From NCBI GenBank assembly GCA_903885165.1, contig CAISHO010000126.1, forward strand, positions 1-55,671: a stretch of 55,671 bases of DNA. Reading direction: 5' to 3'. This DNA is from an uncultured Nitrosomonadales bacterium. GTDB taxonomy: Bacteria; Pseudomonadota; Gammaproteobacteria; Burkholderiales; Gallionellaceae. Positions 36,948-46,045 of this stretch are shown one piece after another; the stretch's first letter is position 1, and each line of letters opens with the position of its first letter. The position numbers and the translations under genes are program-made. Under the pieces are notes generated by a model that was not told the origin of the DNA, made no database searches, and saw nothing but the letters and a program-made list of their open reading frames with translations.

Positions 36948-38225
36948 TTACATCGCAGGTGCGCTGACGATGCGGATTTCGCGTTGCGGGTAAGGTATCT
37001 CGATACCTGATTGACTAAAGGCACGCCAGATCGCCAGATTCAGATCAGAACGCAAAACGGTCTGTGACAATTCGGGATCTTCAATCCAGACCGACAACTC
37101 CAGCGAAATACCGTTATCGGCAAAGGCCAGTAAATTAACGCCGGGTTTGGGATCGCCAATCACACCGCTATGCGCTGCGGCCGCATCCAGCATGAGCTGC
37201 ATCGCCACCTCCAGCGGACTGTGGTAGGAAATTTGCAGACTCAGGTTGACCTTATTCTTACGGTCGGAATAAGAATGATTGACCAGCGTCTGGGTAATCA
37301 CCGCTTCATTCGGAATCAACGATTCGGCACCGTCCTGCCCTCTCAACACCATATAGCGTCCGGTCAATCGGGTTACCGTACCGTAACGATTGTCCAGCGT
37401 CACCACATCGCCCATCCGTATCGACTTATCCAGCAGAATAATAAAACCGCAGATATAGTTACTGGCGATGCGCTGCAACCCGAACCCCAATCCCACCCCC
37501 AGCGCGCCACCGAACACCGACAGCACGCGGATATCAATCCCCACCAGGGAAAGCGCAACCAGTACCGACAGCACCAGTAGCACACCGCGCGTCACCTTAG
37601 TGAGCAGCACGCGCGAACTAGTATCCATTTCCTCCATAGCCATGATGCGCATTTCCATGAAGCGCCCAAGCCACAAAGCTGATAACACTGTCGCGGCGAT
37701 GGAGATAACACCTTGCAGGATAGTTAATAGTGAAATTGGCTGTTTTCCCAAATTGAAACTTAACTCATCCAGGCCTGCCAGCACGGGGCCCAACAAGCCG
37801 GTGACATGAAGCGCCACGACCAGCCAGGCGACACCGGCAATACTCAACTCCCAGGATTTGAGTTTGACCGAGTCCGAAAATACCTTGTGTAACACGTAGA
37901 CCAGCAGACGAATAAACACCAGAGACAAAAGCAGAGGGATCGCCAGTTTTAGCAGACTGACGGATGTACCGAGATACTTGAAAATACCACGTGCCAGCAA
38001 CACGCCCAACAGCATCAGCAGAGGATACGCAATACGTCTTCCGCCCTTGATGGCCAGATGCTGTGGCGCACCACCCGCCCCCAGACTCTTCTGTATGCGC
38101 GCATTGAGCCACCAGGCCAGCAGCATGATCAAGGCAATCACACCGAGTTGCAAAAATAAACTGACAGGTTCTGCGTTCGAAACAAGATCGATTAATAAAC
38201 TAGGCGACTCATCCGCATTACTCAT
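36948..38225 (-). CDS. MscS-family mechanosensitive ion channel
   Basis: A 425-residue channel with about six transmembrane segments. The pore-lining helix and beta-domain signature is clear: FGGALGVGLGFGLQRIASNY followed by ISGFIILLDKSIR-type sequence (CGFIILLDKSIRMGDVV) and ESLIPNEAVITQTLVNHSY. It should open under membrane tension and release solutes on osmotic downshock. It follows tatC by 13 bases on the same strand and probably belongs to the his-tat transcript. Confidence 0.92.
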   Translation of the reverse strand: MSNADESPSLLIDLVSNAEPVSLFLQLGVIALIMLLAWWLNARIQKSLGAGGAPQHLAIKGGRRIAYPLLMLLGVLLARGIFKYLGTSVSLLKLAIPLLLSLVFIRLLVYVLHKVFSDSVKLKSWELSIAGVAWLVVALHVTGLLGPVLAGLDELSFNLGKQPISLLTILQGVISIAATVLSALWLGRFMEMRIMAMEEMDTSSRVLLTKVTRGVLLVLSVLVALSLVGIDIRVLSVFGGALGVGLGFGLQRIASNYICGFIILLDKSIRMGDVVTLDNRYGTVTRLTGRYMVLRGQDGAESLIPNEAVITQTLVNHSYSDRKNKVNLSLQISYHSPLEVAMQLMLDAAAAHSGVIGDPKPGVNLLAFADNGISLELSVWIEDPELSQTVLRSDLNLAIWRAFSQSGIEIPYPQREIRIVSAPAM

Positions 38226-38238
38226 TGATTTTATTTAA

Positions 38239-38970
38239 CTATTCTACAGCGACAACGGCTTTCGGTTTCATCCAGTTGGCCACCACGATCCCGGCTTCAT
38301 AGAGTAGCCACAGCGGCATTGCCAGCATGAACTGGGAAACCACATCGGGCGGCGTAAAGACCGCACCGACCACAAACGCACCCACCACCACATAGGGGCG
38401 AATTTCACGCAACTTTTCGATACTGACCACGCCCATACGCACCAGCAGAATCACCACCACCGGCACCTGAAAAGTGATGCCGAAGGCCACGAACATGGAC
38501 AACACAAAGCTCAGATACTTATCGATATCGGTCATCACCGCGACACCCAGCGGGGCGGACGCCGTGATAAAACCGAACACAATCGGGAATACAGCAAAAT
38601 AAGCGAATCCCATACCGCAGAAAAACAACATCGTACTGGCAATGATTAACGGTACGACCAGACGCTTTTCATGCGCATACAGACCGGGGGCTACAAAACG
38701 CCAGATTTGATAGAGGATATAAGGCAAGGCGATCAAAAAAGCCGTCATCATCGCCACTTTAAGCGGCACAAAGAACGGTGTCGTGACATCAGTCGCGATC
38801 ATTTGCCCGCCCTTAGGCAACTTGGCTAGCAGCGGATGCGCCAGCACGGCATAAAGATCAGACGCCCAGGGAAACAGGCAGACGAAAATTATCAGCAGCG
38901 CCACCACCGAATTGAGCAAACGGGTGCGCAACTCAATTAAATGTGCAATAAAAGCTTCGCTGGTGCTCAT
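38239..38970 (-). CDS. tatC: Sec-independent translocase protein TatC
   Basis: The six-helix receptor for twin-arginine signal peptides, 243 residues. SEAFIAHLIELRTRLLNSVVAL at the N-terminus and the conserved LFCGMGFAYF-type third helix are visible. It overlaps tatB by four bases (ATGA). ActB1 in this window carries a twin-arginine signal and is a likely client. Confidence 0.96.
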   Translation of the reverse strand: MSTSEAFIAHLIELRTRLLNSVVALLIIFVCLFPWASDLYAVLAHPLLAKLPKGGQMIATDVTTPFFVPLKVAMMTAFLIALPYILYQIWRFVAPGLYAHEKRLVVPLIIASTMLFFCGMGFAYFAVFPIVFGFITASAPLGVAVMTDIDKYLSFVLSMFVAFGITFQVPVVVILLVRMGVVSIEKLREIRPYVVVGAFVVGAVFTPPDVVSQFMLAMPLWLLYEAGIVVANWMKPKAVVAVE

Positions 38971-39326
38971 CCGTTTTTAACCGTGGTGTCTTTTAAAGCG
39001 GGAACCGGTGTCTCAACCGGCATATCAGAGGGCAATTCGGCAACCGCACGATTGATCTGCTGCAAGTGCATATCTGCGCTCTGCGAGACCTGTTGCATCG
39101 AGGCTTGCAACGCCGAGGCTTCTGCCTGAACCTTTTCCTGCAACTGACGGTAGTCATCAATCGCCATGTCGCGTGCGATGTCGGATTTCACACCGTTGAT
39201 ATAGCGCTGCGCACGTCCATACAGGTGACCTAGGGTGCGCGCCACTTTGGGCAGGCGTTCAGGCCCGATGACGATCAACGCCACCACCATCACCACCATC
39301 AATTCCGCCAGGCTAAAGTCAAACAT
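38967..39326 (-). CDS. tatB: Sec-independent translocase protein TatB
   Basis: A 119-residue protein with an N-terminal transmembrane helix MFDFSLAELMVVMVVALIVIGPERLPKVARTLG, with the Glu in the helix and the GPERLP hinge typical of TatB. An amphipathic helix and a polar tail follow. It is separated from tatA by about 98 bases that hold a palindromic repeat element, unlike the tight spacing usual in tatAB. Confidence 0.95.
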   Translation of the reverse strand: MFDFSLAELMVVMVVALIVIGPERLPKVARTLGHLYGRAQRYINGVKSDIARDMAIDDYRQLQEKVQAEASALQASMQQVSQSADMHLQQINRAVAELPSDMPVETPVPALKDTTVKNG

Positions 39327-39355
39327 TGCAACCCGCCAGACTGAACAGACATTTC

Positions 39356-39402
39356 ACTTCCCTCTCCCCGGCCCTCTCCCAAAAAGGGGCGAGGGGGACA
39401 AG
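39356..39402. repeat. GC-rich palindromic element (CCCTCTCCC family), intergenic copy
   Basis: CCCTCTCCCCGGCCCTCTCC followed by CAAAAAGGGGCGAGGGGG: the arms CCCTCTCCC and GGGGCGAGGG pair around an A-rich loop. It is the same family as copies in hisH, in the MlaF-like ATPase gene and in the gene before ubiB. It sits between tatA and tatB without breaking either. Confidence 0.75.
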
Positions 39403-39424
39403 GATACGCTGCGCGAATTTCATA

Positions 39425-39646
39425 TTAAATATTGCTGTGCGTCTTGCTTTTGACTTCGCCTTCGATGGTTTGACCATCTTCCTTGATCTGCTTGGCGGGT
39501 TCTTCGGTCGCCGTGCCCATGCCTTCCTTGAAACCCTTCACCGCACCACCCAGATCGCTACCGATATTGCGCAGTTTCTTGGTGCCGAACACCATCATCA
39601 CCACGACCAGTACAATCAACCAATGCCAAATACTCAATGAGCCCAT
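39425..39646 (-). CDS. tatA: Sec-independent translocase protein TatA
   Basis: The pore-forming Tat component, 73 residues: [40 protein letters not shown], a transmembrane helix, the FGxKKLR hinge and an amphipathic helix, then a polar tail. It lies between hinT and tatB. Confidence 0.96.
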   Translation of the reverse strand: MGSLSIWHWLIVLVVVMMVFGTKKLRNIGSDLGGAVKGFKEGMGTATEEPAKQIKEDGQTIEGEVKSKTHSNI

Positions 39647-39663
39647 TTTTTTCCCCTAAAAAG

Positions 39664-40011
39664 TTAATCTCGTTTAACCATAGGCGGGATATTTCCGCCG
39701 CCGATGACATGCACATGTAAATGAAATACTTCCTGACCGCCGCCACGACCGGTATTGATCACCGTGCGAAATCCGTCGGATAAACCCTGCTCTTTGGCAA
39801 GTTTTGGCGCGAGAAGCAGCATCTTTGCCAGCAATGCAGCATGACTCTCATCTGCATCGGCCAACGATGCTAAATGCTGCTTCGGGACAAGCATAAAATG
39901 CACGGGCGCTGCCGGATTGATGTCGTGAAACGCCAATACCTCATCGTCCTCATACACTTTACGACAAGGAATTTCGCCGCGTGCAATTTTACAAAAAATG
40001 CAGTCGCTCAT
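39664..40011 (-). CDS. hinT: HIT-family nucleotide hydrolase (HinT-like)
   Basis: A 115-residue purine nucleoside phosphoramidase-type protein. The histidine triad is visible as VFHLHVHVIGGG, and the N-terminus CIFCKIARGEIPCRKVYED is typical of the HinT branch. Clustering after hisE and before tatA is a conserved betaproteobacterial order. Confidence 0.95.
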   Translation of the reverse strand: MSDCIFCKIARGEIPCRKVYEDDEVLAFHDINPAAPVHFMLVPKQHLASLADADESHAALLAKMLLLAPKLAKEQGLSDGFRTVINTGRGGGQEVFHLHVHVIGGGNIPPMVKRD

Positions 40012-40013
40012 TA

Positions 40014-40331
40014 TTACTCCTTGATCCTACTGTTTTTTTCCGCAATACCCGACAAACCCTCGCGTCGTGCCAACTCGGCCAAGACATCGCTGGCCGACAG
40101 GCCGTGATGCGAGAGCATCACCATGGTGTGAAACCACAGATCCGCTGTTTCATAAACGATGTGCGCTTTATCGCCTTCCTTGCTGGCCAGTATCGTCTCA
40201 GTCGCTTCTTCGCCTATCTTTTTCAAGATGGCGTCTTCGCCCTTGCTGAACAATTTGGCGACATAAGAACTGTCAGGTGAAGCCAGTTTGCGCGCTTCTA
40301 TGGTTTCTGTCAGTGTTTGTAAAATTGTCAT
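40014..40331 (-). CDS. hisE: Phosphoribosyl-ATP pyrophosphatase
   Basis: Second step of histidine synthesis: PR-ATP to PR-AMP. 105 residues, with [28 protein letters not shown] and the metal-binding acidic residues of the MazG-like fold. Its ATG overlaps the hisI stop by four bases. In enterobacteria hisI and hisE are fused; here they are separate. Confidence 0.95.
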   Translation of the reverse strand: MTILQTLTETIEARKLASPDSSYVAKLFSKGEDAILKKIGEEATETILASKEGDKAHIVYETADLWFHTMVMLSHHGLSASDVLAELARREGLSGIAEKNSRIKE

Positions 40332-40717
40332 TTTTTATAAATCTCGTCTGGCGATTTTAATACCGCATCCACTGCACACCACTGCCCCTGCTCCAGACGG
40401 GTGAAGAAGCAACTCTCGCGCCCGGTATGACAGGCAATACCGCCCTGCTGTTCGATCTGTAACAGAATCACATCGCTGTCGCAATCGATCCTGATTTCCC
40501 TAACCTTCTGGATGTGGCCGGACTCTTCGCCCTTGTGCCAGATCTTGCTGCGTGAACGCGACCAGTACACCGCCTCAGACTTCGCCGCTGTCAGTTGCAA
40601 GGCCTCACGGTTCATCCACGCCACCATCAGCACCCGACCCGTTTCGGCATCCTGCGCAATGGCAGGAACTAAGCCGTCCTCAGACCATTTCACTTTGTTC
40701 AACCAGGTTTCGTTCAC
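40328..40717 (-). CDS. hisI: Phosphoribosyl-AMP cyclohydrolase
   Basis: Third step of histidine synthesis, opening the adenine ring of PR-AMP. 129 residues, with [19 protein letters not shown]-type [19 protein letters not shown] and the zinc ligands in IDCDSD and [10 protein letters not shown]. The start is GTG with GGAGG four bases upstream. A dispersed palindromic element separates it from hisF. Confidence 0.95.
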   Translation of the reverse strand: MNETWLNKVKWSEDGLVPAIAQDAETGRVLMVAWMNREALQLTAAKSEAVYWSRSRSKIWHKGEESGHIQKVREIRIDCDSDVILLQIEQQGGIACHTGRESCFFTRLEQGQWCAVDAVLKSPDEIYKK

Positions 40718-40733
40718 AAAACCTCCAAACCAG

Positions 40734-40812
40734 CCACCGAGATCACAGAGAAATTCAACACCTTACTTAAAGGTTCTCTCTGTGTTCTCTGTGCGCTCTG
40801 TGGCAAATTGAT
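40734..40812. repeat. Dispersed palindromic element, CACAGAG family, copy 2
   Basis: The left part reads ACCGAGATCACAGAGAA; the right part GGTTCTCTCTGTGTTCTCTG continues into TGCGCTCTGTGGCAAATT. The minus strand of the right part, CCACAGAGCGCACAGAGAAC, matches the left arm of the copy after rpoH at 18 of 20 positions. It interrupts the his operon between hisF and hisI without touching coding sequence. Confidence 0.65.
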
Positions 40813-40820
40813 TTTCAAAT

Positions 40821-41579
40821 TCACAAACGGACCTCGATGCCTTTTGCCGCCATAAACTGTTTGGCCTGCTGTACGGTGTATTCGCCGAAATGGAAGATGC
40901 TCGCCGCCAGCACGGCATCGGCACCGCCTTGGGTGACGCCATCAGCCAGATGCTGCAAATTACCCACGCCGCCGCTGGCGATCACCGGGATTTCCAGCGC
41001 ATCGGTCACGCGGCGAGTTAACGCCAGATCGAAACCGTTTTTCTGTCCGTCTCTATCCATACTGGTCAACAGGATTTCGCCCGCACCCAGCAACTGCATC
41101 TTTTTCGCCCACTCGACCACATCCAATCCGGTCGCTTTGCGGCCGCCGTGGGTGAATACTTCCCAGTTCCCGGGGCTGACCTGCTTGGCGTCGATCGCCA
41201 CCACGATGCACTGCGAACCGTAACGACTGGCCGCATCCGCCACCAACTGAGGATTGACCACCGCCGAGGTATTGATGCTGACCTTGTCAGCGCCCGCATT
41301 GAGCAAATTACGTACATCGCCCACTTCGCGCACACCGCCACCGACTGTCAACGGAATAAACACCTGAGAGGCGACCTGTTCGATGATACGAAAGATTATC
41401 CCTCTGTCGTCAGAGCTGGCCGTGATATCGAGAAAGGTCAACTCATCCGCGCCCTGTTCATCGTAGCGGCGAGCGATCTCGACCGGATCACCAGCATCGC
41501 GCAACTCGACGAAGCTCACGCCTTTCACGACGCGACCATGGGTCACATCGAGACAGGGAATGATGCGTTTAGCTAACAT
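40821..41579 (-). CDS. hisF: Imidazole glycerol phosphate synthase, cyclase subunit
   Basis: With HisH makes imidazole glycerol phosphate and AICAR. A 252-residue (beta/alpha)8 barrel with [15 protein letters not shown] (catalytic Asp), the [10 protein letters not shown] phosphate loop and [16 protein letters not shown]. It starts immediately after the hisA stop. Confidence 0.97.
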   Translation of the reverse strand: MLAKRIIPCLDVTHGRVVKGVSFVELRDAGDPVEIARRYDEQGADELTFLDITASSDDRGIIFRIIEQVASQVFIPLTVGGGVREVGDVRNLLNAGADKVSINTSAVVNPQLVADAASRYGSQCIVVAIDAKQVSPGNWEVFTHGGRKATGLDVVEWAKKMQLLGAGEILLTSMDRDGQKNGFDLALTRRVTDALEIPVIASGGVGNLQHLADGVTQGGADAVLAASIFHFGEYTVQQAKQFMAAKGIEVRL

Positions 41580-42329
41580 TTACAGCAACTTCGGCGACAA
41601 TTGGTCGGCCAAGGCTTGTGCCGCACGGAAATCCAGCGTGCCTTCATAGATCGCACGACCGGTAATCGCACCGGTAATACCTTCGCCCTGAACCGCACAA
41701 AGATTGCGCACGTCGTCCAGATTGGTGATGCCGCCACTGGCGATCACCGGCACATGCAGCGGACGCGCCAATGCCACGGTCGCTTCGATATTCACACCGG
41801 TCAGCATGCCGTCACGACCGATATCAGTGTAGATGATCGCTTCCACGCCATAATCTTCAAAGCGCTTAGCCAGATCACCCACGTCATGACCGGTGAGCTT
41901 AGCCCAGCCATTGACCGCGACATTGCCGCCCTTGGCATCCAGACCTACCATGATATGACCGGGGAACGCGTCACAGGCTTCATGCAAAAAGCCCGGCACT
42001 TTTACGGCCGCAGTCCCGATGATGATGTAAGTCACACCTAAGTCTAAGTAACGTTCTATGGTTTCCAGATCGCGGATACCGCCACCCAGTTGTACCGGCA
42101 CATCAGTACCGACCGCTGCGATGATGCTGCGCACGGCAGATTCATTCTTGGGTTTTCCGGCAAACGCGCCGTTCAGATCCACCAGATGAAGGCGGCGAGC
42201 GCCCTGATCCAACCAGTGACGGGCCGTGGCCGCTGGATCTTCGGAAAACACCGTAGACTCTTCCATCAAGCCTTGCTTGAGGCGAACACAGTGACCATCT
42301 TTTAAATCAATCGCAGGAATTATGAGCAT
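41580..42329 (-). CDS. hisA: ProFAR isomerase (phosphoribosylformimino-AICAR-P isomerase)
   Basis: A 249-residue barrel enzyme isomerising ProFAR to [23 protein letters not shown] at the N-terminus, [16 protein letters not shown] and the second-half motif [14 protein letters not shown] are all typical. It follows hisH by 18 bases. Confidence 0.97.
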   Translation of the reverse strand: MLIIPAIDLKDGHCVRLKQGLMEESTVFSEDPAATARHWLDQGARRLHLVDLNGAFAGKPKNESAVRSIIAAVGTDVPVQLGGGIRDLETIERYLDLGVTYIIIGTAAVKVPGFLHEACDAFPGHIMVGLDAKGGNVAVNGWAKLTGHDVGDLAKRFEDYGVEAIIYTDIGRDGMLTGVNIEATVALARPLHVPVIASGGITNLDDVRNLCAVQGEGITGAITGRAIYEGTLDFRAAQALADQLSPKLL

Positions 42330-42347
42330 GGCGAATAAGTAGTTTAA

Positions 42348-43061
42348 TTAAGGATTCCAATGGACAAAGTTTTGCAGCAGTTTAAGCCCTGCTGCCTGGC
42401 TTTTTTCGGGGTGAAATTGCACCGCGAATAAATTTTCCTGCGCGACCGCGCAAACAAAGGGCTCTGGATAATCGCTGGTCGCCTGTATCAGGCCCGCATT
42501 TTCCGGTTTCACGTAATAGCTGTGCACATAGTAAAAACGCGCATCCTGCTCGATACCGTCCCACAAAGGATGTACCCCCCTTCCTAACCTTCCCCCTTCC
42601 AAGGGGGCAGGGACAAGCGGCGCATCTCCTTGCCCGGATGCGGATTGCTCAATTCTCCGCACCTGATTCCAACCCATGTGAGGAACTTTGAGCTTTTGGC
42701 CGGCTACATCCTGCATATTGGCGGCAAAACGCAACACCTCGCCCTGCAATACACCTAAGCCCGGCACATCACCTTCCGCACTGTGTTGAAACAACATTTG
42801 CAGACCGATGCAGATACCCAGAAAAGGCTTGCTGCGCGAGGCATGAATCACGGCACTGCGCAGACCCCGCGCATCCAGTTCGCGCATGCAGTCTGGCATC
42901 GCGCCCTGCCCAGGAAATACGACCCGACCAGCTTGCTCGATCACCGTCGCATCGTCGGTGACCACGATGCTGGCAGTCGGCGCGACATGGCGCAAAGCCT
43001 GTTCGACCGAGCGCAAATTGCCCATGCCGTAATCGACAATGGCGACATCAACCATGGTCAC
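42348..43061 (-). CDS. hisH: Imidazole glycerol phosphate synthase, glutaminase subunit, with in-frame insertion
   Basis: Class I glutamine amidotransferase that supplies ammonia to HisF. Nucleophile Cys84 lies in LGICIGLQMLF, and the His/Glu pair in AVQFHPEKSQ. At 237 residues it is about 25 longer than usual. The extra segment, residues ~137-163 between GWNQVR and HPLWDG, reads SASGQGDAPLVPAPLEGGRL and is encoded by a GC-rich palindromic repeat. The start is GTG, with GGAG seven bases upstream and one base shared with the hisB stop. The insertion falls in a surface loop region that varies in length, so activity may be kept; this is inference. Confidence 0.93.
   Translation of the reverse strand: MTMVDVAIVDYGMGNLRSVEQALRHVAPTASIVVTDDATVIEQAGRVVFPGQGAMPDCMRELDARGLRSAVIHASRSKPFLGICIGLQMLFQHSAEGDVPGLGVLQGEVLRFAANMQDVAGQKLKVPHMGWNQVRRIEQSASGQGDAPLVPAPLEGGRLGRGVHPLWDGIEQDARFYYVHSYYVKPENAGLIQATSDYPEPFVCAVAQENLFAVQFHPEKSQAAGLKLLQNFVHWNP
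42574..42614. repeat. GC-rich palindromic element inside hisH
   Basis: ACCCCCCTTCCTAACCTTCC followed by CCCTTCCAAGGGGGCAGGGA. The arms CCCCCTT/AAGGGGG flank CC. It is in frame with hisH and encodes part of the residues absent from normal HisH. Confidence 0.7.
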
Positions 43062-43660
43062 TACAACACTCCTTTGGTTGACGGCATCATACCTGCCATG
43101 CGTGTATCAGGTTCCAACGCCATGCGTAAGGCCCGACCGAAGGCTTTGAAGATCGTCTCAGCCTGATGGTGCGCATTGCTGCCTGCCAGATTGTCGATAT
43201 GCAAGGTGACCAGCGCATGATTAACAAAGCCCTGAAAGAATTCGTGGAACAGATCGACATCGAAACTGCCTATCGTCCCGCGCACGAATTCACAGTTGAA
43301 CACCAAACCCGGGCGACCCGACAAATCCAGCACCACGCGAGACAACGCCTCATCCAGCGGCACATAGGCGTGACCGTAACGGGTCAACCCTTTCTTATCA
43401 CCCACCGCATTGTTGAATGCCTGACCTAAGGTGATACCCAGATCCTCGACCGTATGGTGCGCATCAATGTGCAAGTCACCCTTCGCGATAATGTCCAGAT
43501 CCAACAAGCCGTGGCGCGCAATTTGATCGAGCATGTGATCTAAGAAGGGCAGACCGGTCTCGAAGCGGGCCAACCCTGTGCCGTCCAGATTTAATTCGAC
43601 GCTGATTTGCGTCTCCAGGGTGTTGCGTATAACTTTAGCGGTGCGCATGTTATGTTCCAT
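43061..43660 (-). CDS. hisB: Imidazoleglycerol-phosphate dehydratase
   Basis: Dehydrates imidazole glycerol phosphate. Monofunctional form of up to 199 residues, with the metal motifs HHTVEDLGI and [15 protein letters not shown]. The track start abuts the hisC stop; a second ATG four codons later ([13 protein letters not shown]) matches the usual N-terminus and may be the real start. It precedes hisH with a one-base overlap. Confidence 0.96.
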   Translation of the reverse strand: MEHNMRTAKVIRNTLETQISVELNLDGTGLARFETGLPFLDHMLDQIARHGLLDLDIIAKGDLHIDAHHTVEDLGITLGQAFNNAVGDKKGLTRYGHAYVPLDEALSRVVLDLSGRPGLVFNCEFVRGTIGSFDVDLFHEFFQGFVNHALVTLHIDNLAGSNAHHQAETIFKAFGRALRMALEPDTRMAGMMPSTKGVL

Positions 43661-44773
43661 TTATTGTAGATCGGGTGCTAACCCGACATCCGAAAGGCTT
43701 TCCTGCAAGGCCGCGATAAACTTTTGATTCTCTTCGGGCGCACCGACCGTCACACGCAGGCAATCGGTCAACATCGGATGTCCGCCGTTGAGATTTTTAA
43801 TCAGCACACCGCGCTGTTTCAATCCGTTAAACACGTCTGTCGCATTTACTACGCGGAACAACAGAAAGTTCGCCTCTGAAGCAAACACCTGCAAGCCACT
43901 GATGGCAGCCAACTGTTGATACAGCGCGCTACGATCGAATTTAATCTGCTCGGCTTGCGCCAACAGCACGTCATGGTTGTCGAGCAATTTTTCGGCGACC
44001 AGTTGCGGCAAAACCCCAACATTATACGGCAAACGCAGCTTTTCCAACTGCTCCAGCCAGAGCGTACTACCGACCAGAAATCCCAGTCTCAGACCGGCCA
44101 TACCCAACTTGGAAAAGGTGCGCATCACTAACAGATTCGGATATTCGGATAACTGCGGCACAAAGCTGTCGCTGGCAAAGGCGTAATACGCCTCGTCGAT
44201 CACCACCAAGCCGGGAGCTGCCGCGATGATTTGCCGCACATCGTCCGCACTGAAGATATTGCCGGTCGGATTATTGGGATAAGCCAAGAAGATCAGCGCG
44301 GGTTGCTCACGCTCGATGGCGGCCAGCATCGCGGCTAAATCCAGTGAAAAATCAGCGGCTAACGGCACGCCGACATAACGCATATCGATAAAGGTCGCGA
44401 TCATCTTGTACATGACGAACGAAGGCTCGACCGAGAGCACGACCGCATCAGGCTTATTGACCGCCATCGCCAGCAACTGGATCAGCTCGTCCGAACCGTT
44501 GCCCAGCAGCACCGACATATCGTCAGGCAAATTCAGCAGGGCACTGATCTTTTGTTTCAGCGAGGTCGGATTCGGATTCGGGTAGCGATTGATCTGCGCA
44601 TTCCCCACGATCGCCGCAATTTCCTCGCGCAACGCATCCGGCACCAGATAAGGATTTTCCATCGCATCGAGCTTGATGTAACCGCCGCTGTCTGGCACAT
44701 GGTAACCATGCAAGGCGAGTATTTCAGGGCGAATCAGACTTTGAACCAGCGAGGCAGCAGAAACAGGCGACAT
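43661..44773 (-). CDS. hisC: Histidinol-phosphate aminotransferase
   Basis: A PLP-dependent aminotransferase of 370 residues. [35 protein letters not shown] and the PLP-lysine motif [14 protein letters not shown] are visible. It is the first his gene here: hisG and hisD, which usually precede it in betaproteobacteria, are absent, and the next gene upstream is divergent after 144 bases. The his promoter must therefore lie in that gap. Confidence 0.96.
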   Translation of the reverse strand: MSPVSAASLVQSLIRPEILALHGYHVPDSGGYIKLDAMENPYLVPDALREEIAAIVGNAQINRYPNPNPTSLKQKISALLNLPDDMSVLLGNGSDELIQLLAMAVNKPDAVVLSVEPSFVMYKMIATFIDMRYVGVPLAADFSLDLAAMLAAIEREQPALIFLAYPNNPTGNIFSADDVRQIIAAAPGLVVIDEAYYAFASDSFVPQLSEYPNLLVMRTFSKLGMAGLRLGFLVGSTLWLEQLEKLRLPYNVGVLPQLVAEKLLDNHDVLLAQAEQIKFDRSALYQQLAAISGLQVFASEANFLLFRVVNATDVFNGLKQRGVLIKNLNGGHPMLTDCLRVTVGAPEENQKFIAALQESLSDVGLAPDLQ

Positions 44774-44917
44774 GAGAGGTAACTAAAATGCGTAAAAAGA
44801 CATCTCGAAGCTTACCACAGCTCAATTGAACAGTGACAAAAAACTGGCACGCACCACAAAAAACTGTGTAATCTACAGGTCTGCGTGTACGCGTTTCACT
44901 CTACGGATTAGCCACCG

Positions 44918-46045
44918 ATGAAACAGGTCTGCAATACGAATGAACCGGGAACCCGACTTCTGATCGGCGCTGACGCCATTTTCTGCACGGGGAGTTGGAC
45001 GACAGCCGACATCGCATCGCTCGAACACCTACTGCTGCAAATCCGCTGGCCGTCTGGCGACATAACCTTCGACTGCTCGGCGTTGACCGCGCTGGATACT
45101 TCAGGTGCGTATCTGCTGCTAAAAACCGTGCTCATACTGAAACAGCAAGAACGACAAATCATCCTCTCCGGCCTGAAACCCGAGTTCACCGCGCTGCTGC
45201 AACTGGTTGAATCCAGCGCGAAAAATATAGAGAAACGGCCAAATATAAGCAGCAACTTATTGATTAAAATAGGAAAATTTACAATAAACCGATTTCACAA
45301 TCTGTCCGGGATGTTAGCCTTTATCGGCATGACCGCACTCAGTTTGTTTCACTCGCTCACCCACCCGCAGCGCATTCGTTTTCGCCCAATACTGCACAAC
45401 CTGCAAAGCGCAGGTTTTGACGCGCTGCCCATCGTAGGCCTGCTGTCCTTTCTGATGGGTCTGGTGATTGCCTATCAGGGCGCGGATCAATTGCAACGCT
45501 TCGGCGCCAACATCTTCATCGCCGATCTGGTGGGTCTATCCATGGTGCGCGAACTCTCGCCCCTGATGACCGCGATCATCGTCGCCGGACGCTCCGGTTC
45601 CGCCTACACGGCACAAATAGGCACGATGAAAGTGACCGAAGAAATCGACGCCTTGCGCACCATCGGCATCAGTCCGAGTGAATTGCTGGTTTTACCCAAA
45701 TTGATCGCGCTGATCATCGCCCTGCCGCTGCTCACCGTCTTTGCCGACCTCACCGGATTGCTGGGCGGCATGTTGATGGCCAGCTCAAAATTGGATGTGA
45801 GTTTCGCTATGTTTATCGACCGATTAGGCGACGCGGTTCATTTATCCTCTTTTCTGACCGGCATCGGTAAGGCACCGGTTTTTGCAGCCATCATCGCCTT
45901 GGTCGGCTGTTATCAGGGTTTTCAGGTCACAGGCAGCGCAGACAGCGTGGGGCAGCAAACCACCGTGAGCGTGGTACAGGGCATTTTTCTGGTCATTCTG
46001 TCTGACGCACTGTTTTCCATCGCCTTCAACTGGCTGAATATCTGA
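44918..46045 (+). CDS. MlaE-family lipid ABC permease with N-terminal STAS-like domain
   Basis: A 375-residue protein. Residues 1-110 form a STAS/anti-sigma-antagonist-like domain (DITFDCSALTALDTSGAYLL). Residues ~120-375 are the MlaE permease with five or so helices, including LPIVGLLSFLMGLVIAYQG and MVRELSPLMTAIIVAGRSGSAY with the conserved small-residue motif TAQIGTMKVTEEIDAL. In E. coli the STAS partner MlaB is a separate protein; here it is fused. First gene of an MCE-type operon, overlapping the ATPase gene by one base. Confidence 0.93.
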   Translation: MKQVCNTNEPGTRLLIGADAIFCTGSWTTADIASLEHLLLQIRWPSGDITFDCSALTALDTSGAYLLLKTVLILKQQERQIILSGLKPEFTALLQLVESSAKNIEKRPNISSNLLIKIGKFTINRFHNLSGMLAFIGMTALSLFHSLTHPQRIRFRPILHNLQSAGFDALPIVGLLSFLMGLVIAYQGADQLQRFGANIFIADLVGLSMVRELSPLMTAIIVAGRSGSAYTAQIGTMKVTEEIDALRTIGISPSELLVLPKLIALIIALPLLTVFADLTGLLGGMLMASSKLDVSFAMFIDRLGDAVHLSSFLTGIGKAPVFAAIIALVGCYQGFQVTGSADSVGQQTTVSVVQGIFLVILSDALFSIAFNWLNI

